This document shows positions 31,866 to 40,261 of a stretch of 40,817 nucleotides of DNA, piece by piece (position 1 is the stretch's first letter; each line of letters starts with the position of its first letter). The notes beneath the pieces were generated by a model. It saw only the letters and a list, made by a program, of their open reading frames with translations, was not told where the DNA came from and did not search any database. This DNA is from Chloroflexus islandicus. Its GTDB lineage: Bacteria > Chloroflexota > Chloroflexia > Chloroflexales > Chloroflexaceae. The stretch spans positions 1 to 40,817 of the forward strand of contig NZ_LWQS01000066.1 in the NCBI RefSeq assembly GCF_001650695.1, given 5' to 3'. Both the position numbers and the translations under genes were made by a program.

Positions 31866-33151
31866 ATGGTGGGCGCGGCATCCGATCCGTCACAGTTAGC
31901 TTTCTCCACTGGGCGATCCTCTGGTTGGTAGCCGGAGGCCTGATCGCCTGCGGGCCGCAAACCCCGGCCCAACCGGAACCGACAGCGACCGCACTGCCGG
32001 CGCCAACCGCCACGGTGGCCAGTGCCGTCACGCCGACGCCGCGTCCGCCGCTCGATGCCACCCTGCGCCAGCAAATTTTTACCGAAGTGTGGACAACCAT
32101 CAACGAGCACTACCTCGATCCGACCTTCAACGGCGTGGATTGGGCGGCAGTGCGGGCCGAATATGGCCCGCGAGCGTTGGCAGCCGAAGATGACGCCACC
32201 TTCTTCACCGTGATCAGCGCCATGGTTGCGCTGCTGCGCGATGACCACTCGCGCTTTGTGCCGCCGCAGGCGGTGGTGGCCGAGGATCGGCTGACGAGCG
32301 GGAGGGAAGAGCAGGTTGGAATTGGGGTCACGACCCTGCGGCTCAGTGACGGCTTGCTGATCCAGCACGTCTTTCCAGAGAGTCCGGCAGCGCAGGCCGG
32401 CTTGCGTCCGCGTGACCGGATCGTAGCGATTGACGGGCTTACCTTCAATCTTGGTTCGATTGAAGGGCCATTGGGGAGCCGTGTGCGCCTGCTGGTTGCC
32501 CAACCCGAGGGTGGCTCACGCGAGTTTGAGCTGGTACGCGAGCGGGTCGAAGGCCGGATCGAGCCACTGGTGCTGCGGTTGAGCAACGATATTGCATATA
32601 TTGCCATCAGCACGCTGTGGGTGCGCGACATGCACGAGCAGGTGGCGGCGGCATTACAACAACTCGTCGCCGAACGCCCGTTGCGCGGCGTCATCCTCGA
32701 TCTGCGCAGCAATCCGGGGGGCTGGCGCGATGTCTTGAGCGGGTTGCTCGGCCATTTTGTCACCGGCGAGGTTGGCGCATTTGTCAGCCGGAAGGGGGAG
32801 ATCCCGTTGGTGGTGGCAGCGCGCGATCCCGATCTCAGCAGCTTGCCGGTCGCAGTATTAATCGATCGCGGCACGGCATCGTATGCCGAGCTGCTGGCGG
32901 CAATTTTGCAGCGCGAAGCGGGGGCGATCGTGATTGGGATGCCCTCAGCCGGCAACACCGAGACGATCTACGCTTACGAAATCACCGGCGGGGCGCGGTT
33001 GTGGGTCGCGCAAGAGGGTTTCCAGCTCAATGACGGTTCTGATTTAGAGGGTCGCGGGGTGCAACCCGACGTGCAGCCAACCAGCGACTGGACGCGCTTC
33101 CGGCTGGAGGCTGATCCGTGGATTGGGTTAGCGTTAGAGCGGATGCGGTGA
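31811..33151 (+). CDS. S41-family peptidase-like lipoprotein; start uncertain
   Basis: The product, about 446 residues from TTG 31811, has a hydrophobic signal ending in lipobox LIAC and a Pro/Thr/Ala-rich linker. A PDZ-like domain follows (VGIGVTTLRLSDGLLIQHVFPESPAAQAGLRPRDRIVAIDG). The S41 domain has LDLRSNPGG and nucleophile Ser357 (GTASYAELL). The Ctp catalytic Lys motif is replaced by IGMPSAGNTET, as in non-Ctp S41 members. It would act on proteins or peptides outside the membrane. No ATG or GTG exists between the repeat element and the signal peptide; TTG at 31793 or 31811 are the only options, so the native start may be lost. Confidence 0.7.
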   Translation: MCATKGSVRSSTRRGEGSDGGRGIRSVTVSFLHWAILWLVAGGLIACGPQTPAQPEPTATALPAPTATVASAVTPTPRPPLDATLRQQIFTEVWTTINEHYLDPTFNGVDWAAVRAEYGPRALAAEDDATFFTVISAMVALLRDDHSRFVPPQAVVAEDRLTSGREEQVGIGVTTLRLSDGLLIQHVFPESPAAQAGLRPRDRIVAIDGLTFNLGSIEGPLGSRVRLLVAQPEGGSREFELVRERVEGRIEPLVLRLSNDIAYIAISTLWVRDMHEQVAAALQQLVAERPLRGVILDLRSNPGGWRDVLSGLLGHFVTGEVGAFVSRKGEIPLVVAARDPDLSSLPVAVLIDRGTASYAELLAAILQREAGAIVIGMPSAGNTETIYAYEITGGARLWVAQEGFQLNDGSDLEGRGVQPDVQPTSDWTRFRLEADPWIGLALERMR

Positions 33152-33159
33152 AGACGGAG

Positions 33160-33753
33160 TCAATGGGCACTACAATCATCTGCATGGTCACTTATCGCGC
33201 CAAATTCTGCCGCGATTTGGCTGATGGCATGAATAAACACCCTAAAACTATGTGAGCGATTGGTTTCTTGCGTTAATTGTTGGCCCATCCGTCGCGCAGC
33301 ATCGATTTTGCGAAACTCGGGAATCAGCTTCTCTAACTTATTACCCGGTTTATCAATGCGATCAGTGTCGCGGTATTTTCTCCTTTGGCCAAGCTGTTGC
33401 AATCGTTCATCATGAAATGCGCACGCCAATGCAGCCGTATCACCAAAATACCACGCTTCAAGTTCGGTGCAAGCAATCCGGATAATGGTATCAGGACGTC
33501 CTGCTTGCCGGCAGAGGTTGCGTAATTCTTCTTTGAGTGCACGGCAATCTGCTCGATCTTGGTCGATTAATACAACAAAACGATGTTCGGGATGGGGCCA
33601 TGCACGTAGTTTACGAGGAATGCTTCGCCTTAAATCATTTTTCCCTTCGTGGGCAATACAACGAAATTGTAAGCCGGGGAATAGCCGTGGCAACAAATGC
33701 TCAAGCAGTTCTTTGGCGGAAAGCTCTTCTAGCAAAAACACTAACTGTTTCAT
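33160..33753 (-). CDS. DUF4276 family protein (TOPRIM-like), probably horizontally acquired
   Basis: The 197-residue protein starts MKQLVFLLEELSAKELLEHL, the conserved N-terminal glutamates of DUF4276. It continues with CIAHEGKNDL, VVLIDQDRADC (DxD-type metal motif) and IACTELEAWYFGD. The family is TOPRIM-like and, as I recall, often sits beside an AAA/SMC-like ATPase in defence-type pairs. Here no ATPase is next to it. Five counted rows inside the gene are about 48% GC, against 63-70% in two sampled rows on either side. Its 5' end overlaps the DUF58 3' end by 53 bp, and it converges with the S41 gene 8 bp away. A stop codon 5 codons upstream supports ATG 33753. Confidence 0.8.
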   Translation of the reverse strand: MKQLVFLLEELSAKELLEHLLPRLFPGLQFRCIAHEGKNDLRRSIPRKLRAWPHPEHRFVVLIDQDRADCRALKEELRNLCRQAGRPDTIIRIACTELEAWYFGDTAALACAFHDERLQQLGQRRKYRDTDRIDKPGNKLEKLIPEFRKIDAARRMGQQLTQETNRSHSFRVFIHAISQIAAEFGAISDHADDCSAH

Positions 33754-34807
33754 ACCCGTTCGACTTCAGTAAAAAGGCCTTGCCACCACAGCGTTCATCG
33801 ATCGCAGCGGTGATGATTATTAGTGTACCACCCCAACTCAAGCGCCGGTCGGCGGCAATGATCTGATCGAGAAACGTGCTGTTGGTAGCCGGCTCAATCC
33901 GGCCGAGCCGGGCTAAGATCTCGCGGAGATGTGCGAGGTCAGCCGCTGGCGGCAACGGGGCGATGGGCGCATCGGTCAGCGGATCGTAGCCGTTGCTGCA
34001 CAACCCCACCGCTTGGCGGCGGTTGATCAGCGCGGTCGCCAGCGATGCGGCGGCGATCACCGCTCGCTCGCGATCGTCACGGGCGAAACGGCCACGGTAG
34101 GCGGTTTCGCTAAACTCAAGCGCGATCAGAGTCTCGCGGGCAATCACCGGCGCCAATTCACGCACCTGCAACTCGCCGAGCCGGGCGCTGGTTTTCCAAT
34201 CGATCCGGCGCGGCGAGTCACCGGGGCGGTAGGGGCGTACGCCAATCTTTTGCGCCGGATCATCAAATAGGCTGAGCCGCTGCCGTTCTTGGCTGAAGGG
34301 CAAACCAGCCGGCAGTGCGAGCAGCGGTAAGGGCATCACCGTCGGGATGACCGTCAACGGGGTTTGTTGCTCTTCGGCCAGTCGCGCTTCGTTCAGGTCG
34401 AGCACGGCGCCGATCGACATCCGCAACGGCCCCAGCCAGTAGAGGCCGCGCTGGCGGCTTTGGACGGTATAACGCAGCACCCGTTGTTGGCCGGGGGCAA
34501 GGCTGATCACCCACCGCTTGCGCGCGGCAGCGCTGAGGGCGGGCGGGATGTCTTCAGTGATGACGAGGTATGGCAACGGCAAGCGGCCCCGATAGGTGAT
34601 TGTGATCGTGATGTCACCCGGCTCGTTGGGTGATAACACGAGGGGCGCTTGCCGCCGCCATTCGATCTGCTGGCCCGCGATCCGCGGCCAGAGCCATGCG
34701 ATCAACTGTACGCCGATTAAGACGTACACGGTCAGGCTGATCAGCGGGTTAGGATCGAAGATCAGCCAGATCAGCAGAACAATGGTGATGGCGCGAAGGA
34801 AGGTCAT
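33701..34807 (-). CDS. DUF58 family membrane protein, C-terminus probably replaced
   Basis: The 368-residue protein has two N-terminal membrane helices (about 3-40), a beta-rich region, and the DUF58 signature GVRPYRPGDSPRRIDWKTSARLGELQVRE (about 200-228). A von Willebrand A-like half follows (ALEFSETAYRGR, GGTLIIITAAIDE). These proteins usually partner with MoxR ATPases and transglutaminase-like proteins in envelope or protein-assembly roles. After TAAIDERCGGK the frame enters low-GC DNA belonging to the DUF4276 leader and gene. The final 25 or so residues therefore look foreign, and the family's last beta-alpha unit seems missing. ATG 34807 lies 7 bp after the carboxylase stop. Confidence 0.75.
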   Translation of the reverse strand: MTFLRAITIVLLIWLIFDPNPLISLTVYVLIGVQLIAWLWPRIAGQQIEWRRQAPLVLSPNEPGDITITITYRGRLPLPYLVITEDIPPALSAAARKRWVISLAPGQQRVLRYTVQSRQRGLYWLGPLRMSIGAVLDLNEARLAEEQQTPLTVIPTVMPLPLLALPAGLPFSQERQRLSLFDDPAQKIGVRPYRPGDSPRRIDWKTSARLGELQVRELAPVIARETLIALEFSETAYRGRFARDDRERAVIAAASLATALINRRQAVGLCSNGYDPLTDAPIAPLPPAADLAHLREILARLGRIEPATNSTFLDQIIAADRRLSWGGTLIIITAAIDERCGGKAFLLKSNGYETVSVFARRAFRQRTA

Positions 34808-34814
34808 CGTGCGC

Positions 34815-36422
34815 CTACATGCGGAAGACGCCGAAGCGAGTCGGTTGCACCGGCGCTTCGGCGGCAGCGGCAAGACCGAGCGCCAAGACCCGGCGCGTCT
34901 CGACCGGATCGATTACGCCGTCGTCCCACAAACGGGCGCTAGCGTAGTAGGGGTGGCCCTCCTGTTCGTATTTGGCTAGAATCGGCGCCATAAACCGCTC
35001 TTGCTCTTCGGGGGTCATGTCTTGGCCGCGGGCGCGCAGGTTATCGCGGCGCACCGTGAGGAGCACGTTTGCGGCCTGCGCTCCACCCATCACGCTAATG
35101 CGGGCGTTGGGCCACATCCAGAGCTGGCGCGGCTGGTAGGCTCTGCCGCACATACCGTAGTTGCCGGCGCCGAAGCTGCCGCCGATGATGACGGTAAACT
35201 TCGGCACATTGGCGCAGCTTACCGCCGTCACCAGCTTGGCGCCGTCTTTGGCGATGCCGCCGTTTTCGTACTGCTTGCCGACCATAAAGCCGGTAATGTT
35301 CTGCAAAAAGACGAGCGGAATATTGCGCGCGCTGCACAGCTCGATGAAGTGGGCGCCCTTGAGCGAGCTTTCGCTGAACAGAATGCCGTTGTTGGCGAGA
35401 ATGCCGACCGGGAAGCCTTCGATGTGGGCGAAGCCGCAGACCAGCGTGGTGCCGTAGCGCGCTTTGAACTCGTGGAAACGGCTGCCATCGACGATGCGGG
35501 CAATCACCTCGCGCACGTCGTAGCTCTGGCGGAAATCGCGCGGCAGGATGCCGTAGATTTCGCGCGGATCGTAACGCGGCGGTTCGGGATCGCGCATCTC
35601 CCACTGGGCGCGCTGGCGCGGCCCCAGATTGGCGACAATATCGCGCACAATCGCCAGCGCCTCGCGGTCGTCGTTGGCGAAGTAGTCGGCGACGCCGGAG
35701 ATGCGGGTATGGACATCGGCTCCGCCAAGCTCTTCGGCGGTGACCTCTTCGCCAGTGGCGGCCTTGACCAGCGGCGGCCCGCCGAGGAAGATGGTGCCGT
35801 TACCCTTGACAATCACCACTTCATCGCTCATGGCCGGCACATAGGCTCCGCCGGCGGTGCAACTGCCCATCACGCAGGCGATCTGGGGAATGCCTTCGGC
35901 GGACATTTGGGCCTGATTGTAGAAGATGCGGCCAAAGTGGTCGCGGTCGGGGAAGACTTCGCTTTGCAAGGGCAGATAAGCGCCGCCGCTATCGACTAAA
36001 TAGATGCAGGGCAAGCGATTTTCGCGCGCAATTTCTTGGGCGCGCAAGTGCTTCTTGACGGTGAGCGGGAAGTAGGTGCCACCCTTGACGGTGGCATCAT
36101 TGGCGACGATCATCACCGGACGACCGGCGACACGGCCAATGCCGCAGACAATCCCGGCGGCGGGCACCTCTTCATCGTAGACATTGTAGGCGGCCAGCGC
36201 GCCAATTTCGAGAAAGGCGCTATCGGGATCGATCAAGGTATCGATCCGGTCACGGACAAAGAGCTTGCCGCGCTCTTCGTGGCGGCGGCGCTGCTCAGGG
36301 CCGCCCCCCTGCCGGATGTTGGCCAACCGTTCGCGCAGGTCGGCAGCCAAGGCTTGGTGGTGGGCGAAATTGGCTTGAAAATCGGGACTGTTGGTTTGCA
36401 CGTGCGAATGAATGATCGACAT
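34815..36422 (-). CDS. Acyl-CoA carboxylase carboxyltransferase subunit, methylcrotonyl-CoA type
   Basis: The 535-residue protein has both halves of a biotin-dependent carboxyltransferase. The N half has [31 protein letters not shown] and [16 protein letters not shown]. The C half has [48 protein letters not shown] and [13 protein letters not shown]. The [13 protein letters not shown] and MCGRAY segments fit methylcrotonyl-CoA carboxylase beta better than the propionyl-CoA enzyme of the 3-hydroxypropionate cycle. It transfers CO2 from carboxybiotin to an acyl-CoA in the cytosol. The biotin-carrying subunit is not in the window. It follows uvrC by 15 bp. Confidence 0.88.
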   Translation of the reverse strand: MSIIHSHVQTNSPDFQANFAHHQALAADLRERLANIRQGGGPEQRRRHEERGKLFVRDRIDTLIDPDSAFLEIGALAAYNVYDEEVPAAGIVCGIGRVAGRPVMIVANDATVKGGTYFPLTVKKHLRAQEIARENRLPCIYLVDSGGAYLPLQSEVFPDRDHFGRIFYNQAQMSAEGIPQIACVMGSCTAGGAYVPAMSDEVVIVKGNGTIFLGGPPLVKAATGEEVTAEELGGADVHTRISGVADYFANDDREALAIVRDIVANLGPRQRAQWEMRDPEPPRYDPREIYGILPRDFRQSYDVREVIARIVDGSRFHEFKARYGTTLVCGFAHIEGFPVGILANNGILFSESSLKGAHFIELCSARNIPLVFLQNITGFMVGKQYENGGIAKDGAKLVTAVSCANVPKFTVIIGGSFGAGNYGMCGRAYQPRQLWMWPNARISVMGGAQAANVLLTVRRDNLRARGQDMTPEEQERFMAPILAKYEQEGHPYYASARLWDDGVIDPVETRRVLALGLAAAAEAPVQPTRFGVFRM

Positions 36423-36437
36423 CGCTGCCTCCGGCGG

Positions 36438-38402
36438 CTAGAGCAAACTCTTCAACTCTTCAGCGGCTTTGCGGGTCATGCCGGGCACAGCGGCGATCTC
36501 GTCAACGCTCGCCCGGCGAATACCGTCAAGGGAACCGAATGCCTTGAGCAAGGCGCGTTTGCGTTTGGGGCCAATCCCCGGAATCTCTTCGAGCGGCGAG
36601 CGGAGGGCGGCCTTGTTGCGCAGTTTGCGATGGTAGGCGATAGCGAAGCGGTGGGCCTCTTCGTCGATCCGCTGCACAAGGGCCAGCGCCTTGCTATCGC
36701 GGGCCAGCACGAGCGGCTCGCTGCCGGCGCGCACCAGATCAAACCGGTTGCGATCGGGGCCTTTGGCCACACCAACCACTGGAATCTGGGTGAAACCTAA
36801 TTCGTGCAAGGCGGCCTGCGCCGCCGCCACCTGCGCTGGCCCGCCGTCAACCAGCAGCAGATCGGGCAGATCGGCCCAGCGTTCGAGCGCCTGCCGATCG
36901 GTGTCGCTCGTCTCAGTAGTCGATGGCTCGCTGTCGCCTTCGATCTCGACGGCGGCAGCGGCCTGCTGCGCTTCGCCGAGAGCCTCGGCAGCGCGGCGAA
37001 AGCGGCGGCTGATCACCTCGCGCAGCGAAGCGACATCATTGGCGCCGCTGACCGTCTTGATCTTGAAGCGGCGGTAGTGGGCAGGGCGCGGCTCGCCGTG
37101 CTCGAAGACGACCATACTCGCCACCGACTGCTGGCCTTGGGTATTCGAGACATCGTAGCACTCGATCCGGCGCGGCAGGGCGGGCAATTCCAGCAGATCG
37201 CGCAACTCGCTCAAAGCCGCCACTGCCCGTTGCTCGGAATTGAGCCACTGCTCGCGGATCTCGCGCAACTTCTGGCGGGCATTGGCGGCAGCCATCTCAA
37301 CCAATTGTTTCTTCTCGCCACGGCGCGGCACGGTAATCTCGACCCGATGGCCGCTCTTCTGTTGCAGCCACGACGCGATAATCAGCGGCTCTTCGACATG
37401 ATCGGCCAGCAACAGGCTCGGCGGGATGGTGGGAGCGTTCTGGTAAAACTGGGTGAGGAACGACGTCAGCAACGCCTCGTCGCTCTCGTCTTCGGCCCCC
37501 TGCAAGGTGAACGGCTCGGCGTTAATCAGCTTGCCGCCGCGAATAAAGAGCACCTGCACCACGGCGCTGCCATCTTCGCGGGCAAACGCAATCACATCTT
37601 GGTCGGTATCAACCGTGCGCAGCACCTGCTGGCGCTCGGAAATCTTCGCGATGGCTTGAATGCGATCGCGCAGGTAGGCGGCGCGCTCGAACTCAAGCCG
37701 CTCGGCGGCCTCTTCCATTTGCGCGCGCAACTCGCGCACGATTTGGTCACTCTTGCCCTCAAGGAAGCGGCACACCGAGTCGATCGCCTGCCGGTAGGCT
37801 TCTTTTGTCACCAACCCCGGCACGCACGGCCCTAAACAACGGCGCATCTGGTGGTAGAGGCATGGCTTGCCGAGCTTGCGGTGGCGGTTGAACTTATCAT
37901 CTTTGCATTCGTAGGGCGGGCGGAAGGCGAACAGGCGATTCAGAATATCGAGGGCATGGTAGACCGAGCCGGCGCTGGCGTAGGGGCCAAAATAGCGCGC
38001 GCCGTCGTTGAGCACCTGCCGGGTGGCGAAGACACGTGGCCATTCTTCGTTGACGGTCACTTTGATATACGGGTAGGTTTTATCGTCCTTAAGTAAAATG
38101 TTATACGGCGGGCGATGCTGTTTAATCAAATTCATCTCAAGCAGCAGCGCCTCTAACTCGCTCTGGGTGACGATAATCTCAAAATCGGCGATATGGCTGA
38201 CCAGCCGGCGCGTTTTGCCGTTGAGACTGCGCGGCGAGCCGAAATACGAGCGCATACGGTCGCGCAGCCGCTTGCTCTTTCCAACGTAGAGCAAGCGACC
38301 GGTGGCGTCTTTCCAGAGGTAGACGCCGGGCTGGTCGGGCACTAAGCGGAGCCGCTCAAGAAACGCGGCGTGATCGCGCACAGCAGTGTGAGAGAGATCC
38401 AT
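36438..38402 (-). CDS. uvrC: Excinuclease ABC subunit C
   Basis: The 654-residue protein is a full UvrC. It has an N-terminal GIY-YIG nuclease (PGVYLWKDATGRLLYVGKSKRLRDRMRSYF, about 23-55), a cysteine-bearing linker, and a UVR motif that binds UvrB (about 205-240). The RNase H-like second nuclease contains ECYDVSNTQG and LLVDGGPAQVAAA. Two helix-hairpin-helix motifs follow (IPGIGPKRKRALLKAFGSLDGI). It makes the 3' and 5' incisions in nucleotide excision repair. A roughly 40-residue Ser/Thr/Glu-rich insertion (VEIEGDSEPSTTETSDTD) sits in the RNase H half. A TATACT -10 lies only 8 nt before the ATG, so the mRNA may be leaderless. Confidence 0.96.
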   Translation of the reverse strand: MDLSHTAVRDHAAFLERLRLVPDQPGVYLWKDATGRLLYVGKSKRLRDRMRSYFGSPRSLNGKTRRLVSHIADFEIIVTQSELEALLLEMNLIKQHRPPYNILLKDDKTYPYIKVTVNEEWPRVFATRQVLNDGARYFGPYASAGSVYHALDILNRLFAFRPPYECKDDKFNRHRKLGKPCLYHQMRRCLGPCVPGLVTKEAYRQAIDSVCRFLEGKSDQIVRELRAQMEEAAERLEFERAAYLRDRIQAIAKISERQQVLRTVDTDQDVIAFAREDGSAVVQVLFIRGGKLINAEPFTLQGAEDESDEALLTSFLTQFYQNAPTIPPSLLLADHVEEPLIIASWLQQKSGHRVEITVPRRGEKKQLVEMAAANARQKLREIREQWLNSEQRAVAALSELRDLLELPALPRRIECYDVSNTQGQQSVASMVVFEHGEPRPAHYRRFKIKTVSGANDVASLREVISRRFRRAAEALGEAQQAAAAVEIEGDSEPSTTETSDTDRQALERWADLPDLLLVDGGPAQVAAAQAALHELGFTQIPVVGVAKGPDRNRFDLVRAGSEPLVLARDSKALALVQRIDEEAHRFAIAYHRKLRNKAALRSPLEEIPGIGPKRKRALLKAFGSLDGIRRASVDEIAAVPGMTRKAAEELKSLL

Positions 38403-38410
38403 ACGCGGTA

Positions 38411-38416
38411 AGTATA
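38411..38416 (-). promoter_or_regulatory. -10 box immediately before uvrC
   Basis: TATACT on the minus strand (38416-38411) is 8 nt upstream of the uvrC ATG, placing the transcript start at or within a few bases of the A of ATG. No ribosome site and no good -35 are seen. Confidence 0.45.
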
Positions 38417-38489
38417 ATCCAAAACGAGTGGGTGTTCGGCGAATGTAGCGAGGGATTTGTCCTGCTATCTATCTTGCTTCTCGTGAATA

Positions 38490-39010
38490 GCAGTGTTGAC
38501 CCCTCACCCCCGGCCCCTCTCCCCGTGAACGAGGAGAGGGGGGATGTTTTTTACCGCAGAGGGCGCTGAGGTCGCAGCAGATGAACCATCCCCAAGCATC
38601 TTTGCGCTCGCTGCGCCTTTGCGTGTGAAACCTCTGCGGCTTTGCTCGCTTGGCGGCTTTAGAGTTGGCCCTCACCCCCCGGCCCCCTCTCCTACTGGCG
38701 CGGGAGAGGGGGATGTGTGGAATAGCCGCAAAAACCCATAAAAACAACATATTTTTGGTTTTGTAGCTTTGTGTGGCGCTTACGCGCTCGCCGGCAGCGC
38801 CCGGCCCTGAAGGGCCGGGCTAGGGTTACGAAGCCCGCTACGCGGGCTGTTGGCCCGCACCCCCCGGCCCCCTTGCCCACCTGACGGCGGGAGAGGGATG
38901 TGTGTTGGATAGCCGCAAAAACACACAAAAACAACATATTTTTGGATGTTTTGTGGGTTTTGTGGCGATTGCATGCTCTTCAGCAGCGCCCGGCCCTCAA
39001 GGGCCGGGTG
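38490..39010. repeat. Repeat-filled gap between uvrC and the phosphoesterase gene
   Basis: No supported gene lies in 38403-39322. The stretch carries CTCACCCCCGGCCC modules (38503, 38672, 38858) with CTCTCCC/GGGAGAGG palindromes. Two GCCCGGCCCT(G/C)AAGGGCCGGG palindromes lie near 38803 and 38987, and the GGTTACGAAGCCCGC module is at 38824. A larger direct repeat, ATAGCCGCAAAAAC...ACAACATATTTTTGG, occurs at 38722 and 38909, 187 bp apart. The apparent short proteins here are translations of repeats. From 39011 to 39322 I see nothing identifiable. Confidence 0.85.
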
Positions 39011-39322
39011 TCATCAGCGTAGTTCGCCCCTTTAAAGTCGGATTCCCTGCATCGCAGTCAATGTTTGTTCTAGATTAGACGTTCTGTTCGCCCCTCAAGT
39101 TCAGAGAGGAACGATACAGCCAGCGATGATGATCCAGTCACGATGTCACGTTTTCCCCCTCATATTCAGGTATTATTCATCTTCATGGTATATTGTCAAT
39201 GGCGAGGGGGCGTGATGGCGCAGGATGGGCTGCACGATGAGGCGGGCCTATCCTGCGCGCCGTTTGTGGCGGGGGCGCGGTGGTGCAGGGTAAAAGGCGG
39301 TCACCGGATGGTAGGTGTTGAT

Positions 39323-40261
39323 ATGGCATCGATTGTTTCATCATCACAACCCACGACGAAATCAAAACCGCAACCGCGGTTACGCTATTCACCACGCTGG
39401 ATCGGGGCCGGGCTGGCGGGTGGGATGCTGGCCGGGGTGGCCACTGTCTACGGCGGGCCGGTGGTAGCGGCGGCGCTGGCCGGGGCAAGTGCAGTGGGGG
39501 CCGGGTATGCGTTGGCGATCGAGCCGCAGCGGTTGCAGTTGGTTGAGCACGAACTACCGTTTGCCGATTTGCCTGCCGGTCTGGATGGGTTGACGATCGG
39601 CCAGTTGAGCGATTTGCACCTTGGCCATCGCTACAGCTTTGCCAATGCCCAACGCGCGATCGATCATTTGCTGGCGGCGCAGCCGGAGCTGATCGTGTTG
39701 ACCGGCGATCTGGTGCAGACGCGGGCGGCGATTGTGCGGCTGCCGGAGGTATTGGGCCGGCTGCGCGCGCCGCTTGGGGTGTATGCCGTGCCCGGCAATC
39801 ACGATTATTGGGAGGGGATGCCGCACATTGCTGAGCTGTTGCGCGAGCATGGGGTGCATCTGTTGATCAATCGCCACCGGCTGATCGAACGCAACGGTGC
39901 GCGGCTGTTGCTGGCCGGGGTTGATGATCACTGGGATGGGCAGCCTAGTTTGGAGTTAGCGTTGGGTGGCGCGCCAGATCACGACTTTCGCCTCTTGCTA
40001 GCGCACTGCCCTGATATTGCCGATGAAGCGGCGGCAGCCGGTTTCCACCTGCAACTTTCTGGGCACACCCATGGCGGGCATGTGCGTATCCCCGGTCTCG
40101 GCCCGCTTTGCCTGCCGCGCCACGGCTGGCGTTACGACATGGGCCACTTCCGTGTCGGTGCGATGCACCTGTTTGTTACGCGCGGGGTAGGCGGGCTACC
40201 GCTGCGCTTTGGCTGCCCGCCCGAAGTTAGTTTGCACCGCTTACGTCGTGCCGGCGATTGA
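39323..40261 (+). CDS. Calcineurin-like metallophosphoesterase, membrane-anchored
   Basis: The 312-residue product has an N-terminal hydrophobic region (about 28-62), then a metallophosphoesterase domain. Metal-site motifs are SDLHLGH, TGDLVQ, PGNHDYW, AHCPD and SGHTHGGHV in the usual order. Members closest to this layout (membrane anchor plus single domain) include YkuE-type phosphodiesterases, some of which act on lipid-linked UDP-sugars; the substrate here is unknown. ATG 39323 was chosen with GGTAGGTG nearby. ATG 39308 (AAGGCGG upstream) and an earlier ATG at 39143 are alternatives. Its last 35 bp overlap the convergent gene. Confidence 0.83.
   Translation: MASIVSSSQPTTKSKPQPRLRYSPRWIGAGLAGGMLAGVATVYGGPVVAAALAGASAVGAGYALAIEPQRLQLVEHELPFADLPAGLDGLTIGQLSDLHLGHRYSFANAQRAIDHLLAAQPELIVLTGDLVQTRAAIVRLPEVLGRLRAPLGVYAVPGNHDYWEGMPHIAELLREHGVHLLINRHRLIERNGARLLLAGVDDHWDGQPSLELALGGAPDHDFRLLLAHCPDIADEAAAAGFHLQLSGHTHGGHVRIPGLGPLCLPRHGWRYDMGHFRVGAMHLFVTRGVGGLPLRFGCPPEVSLHRLRRAGD

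Noticed and set aside
35001..36800. Long open frames antisense to the carboxyltransferase and uvrC
   Set aside because: High-GC coding DNA leaves open frames on the opposite strand. Their translations are low-complexity His/Arg/Gly/Ala-rich with no domain, while the minus-strand genes are clearly conserved families.
38469..38974. Small proteins with FCGYP-type phrases
   Set aside because: They translate the composite repeats; similar peptides recur from each copy and no start signals are present.
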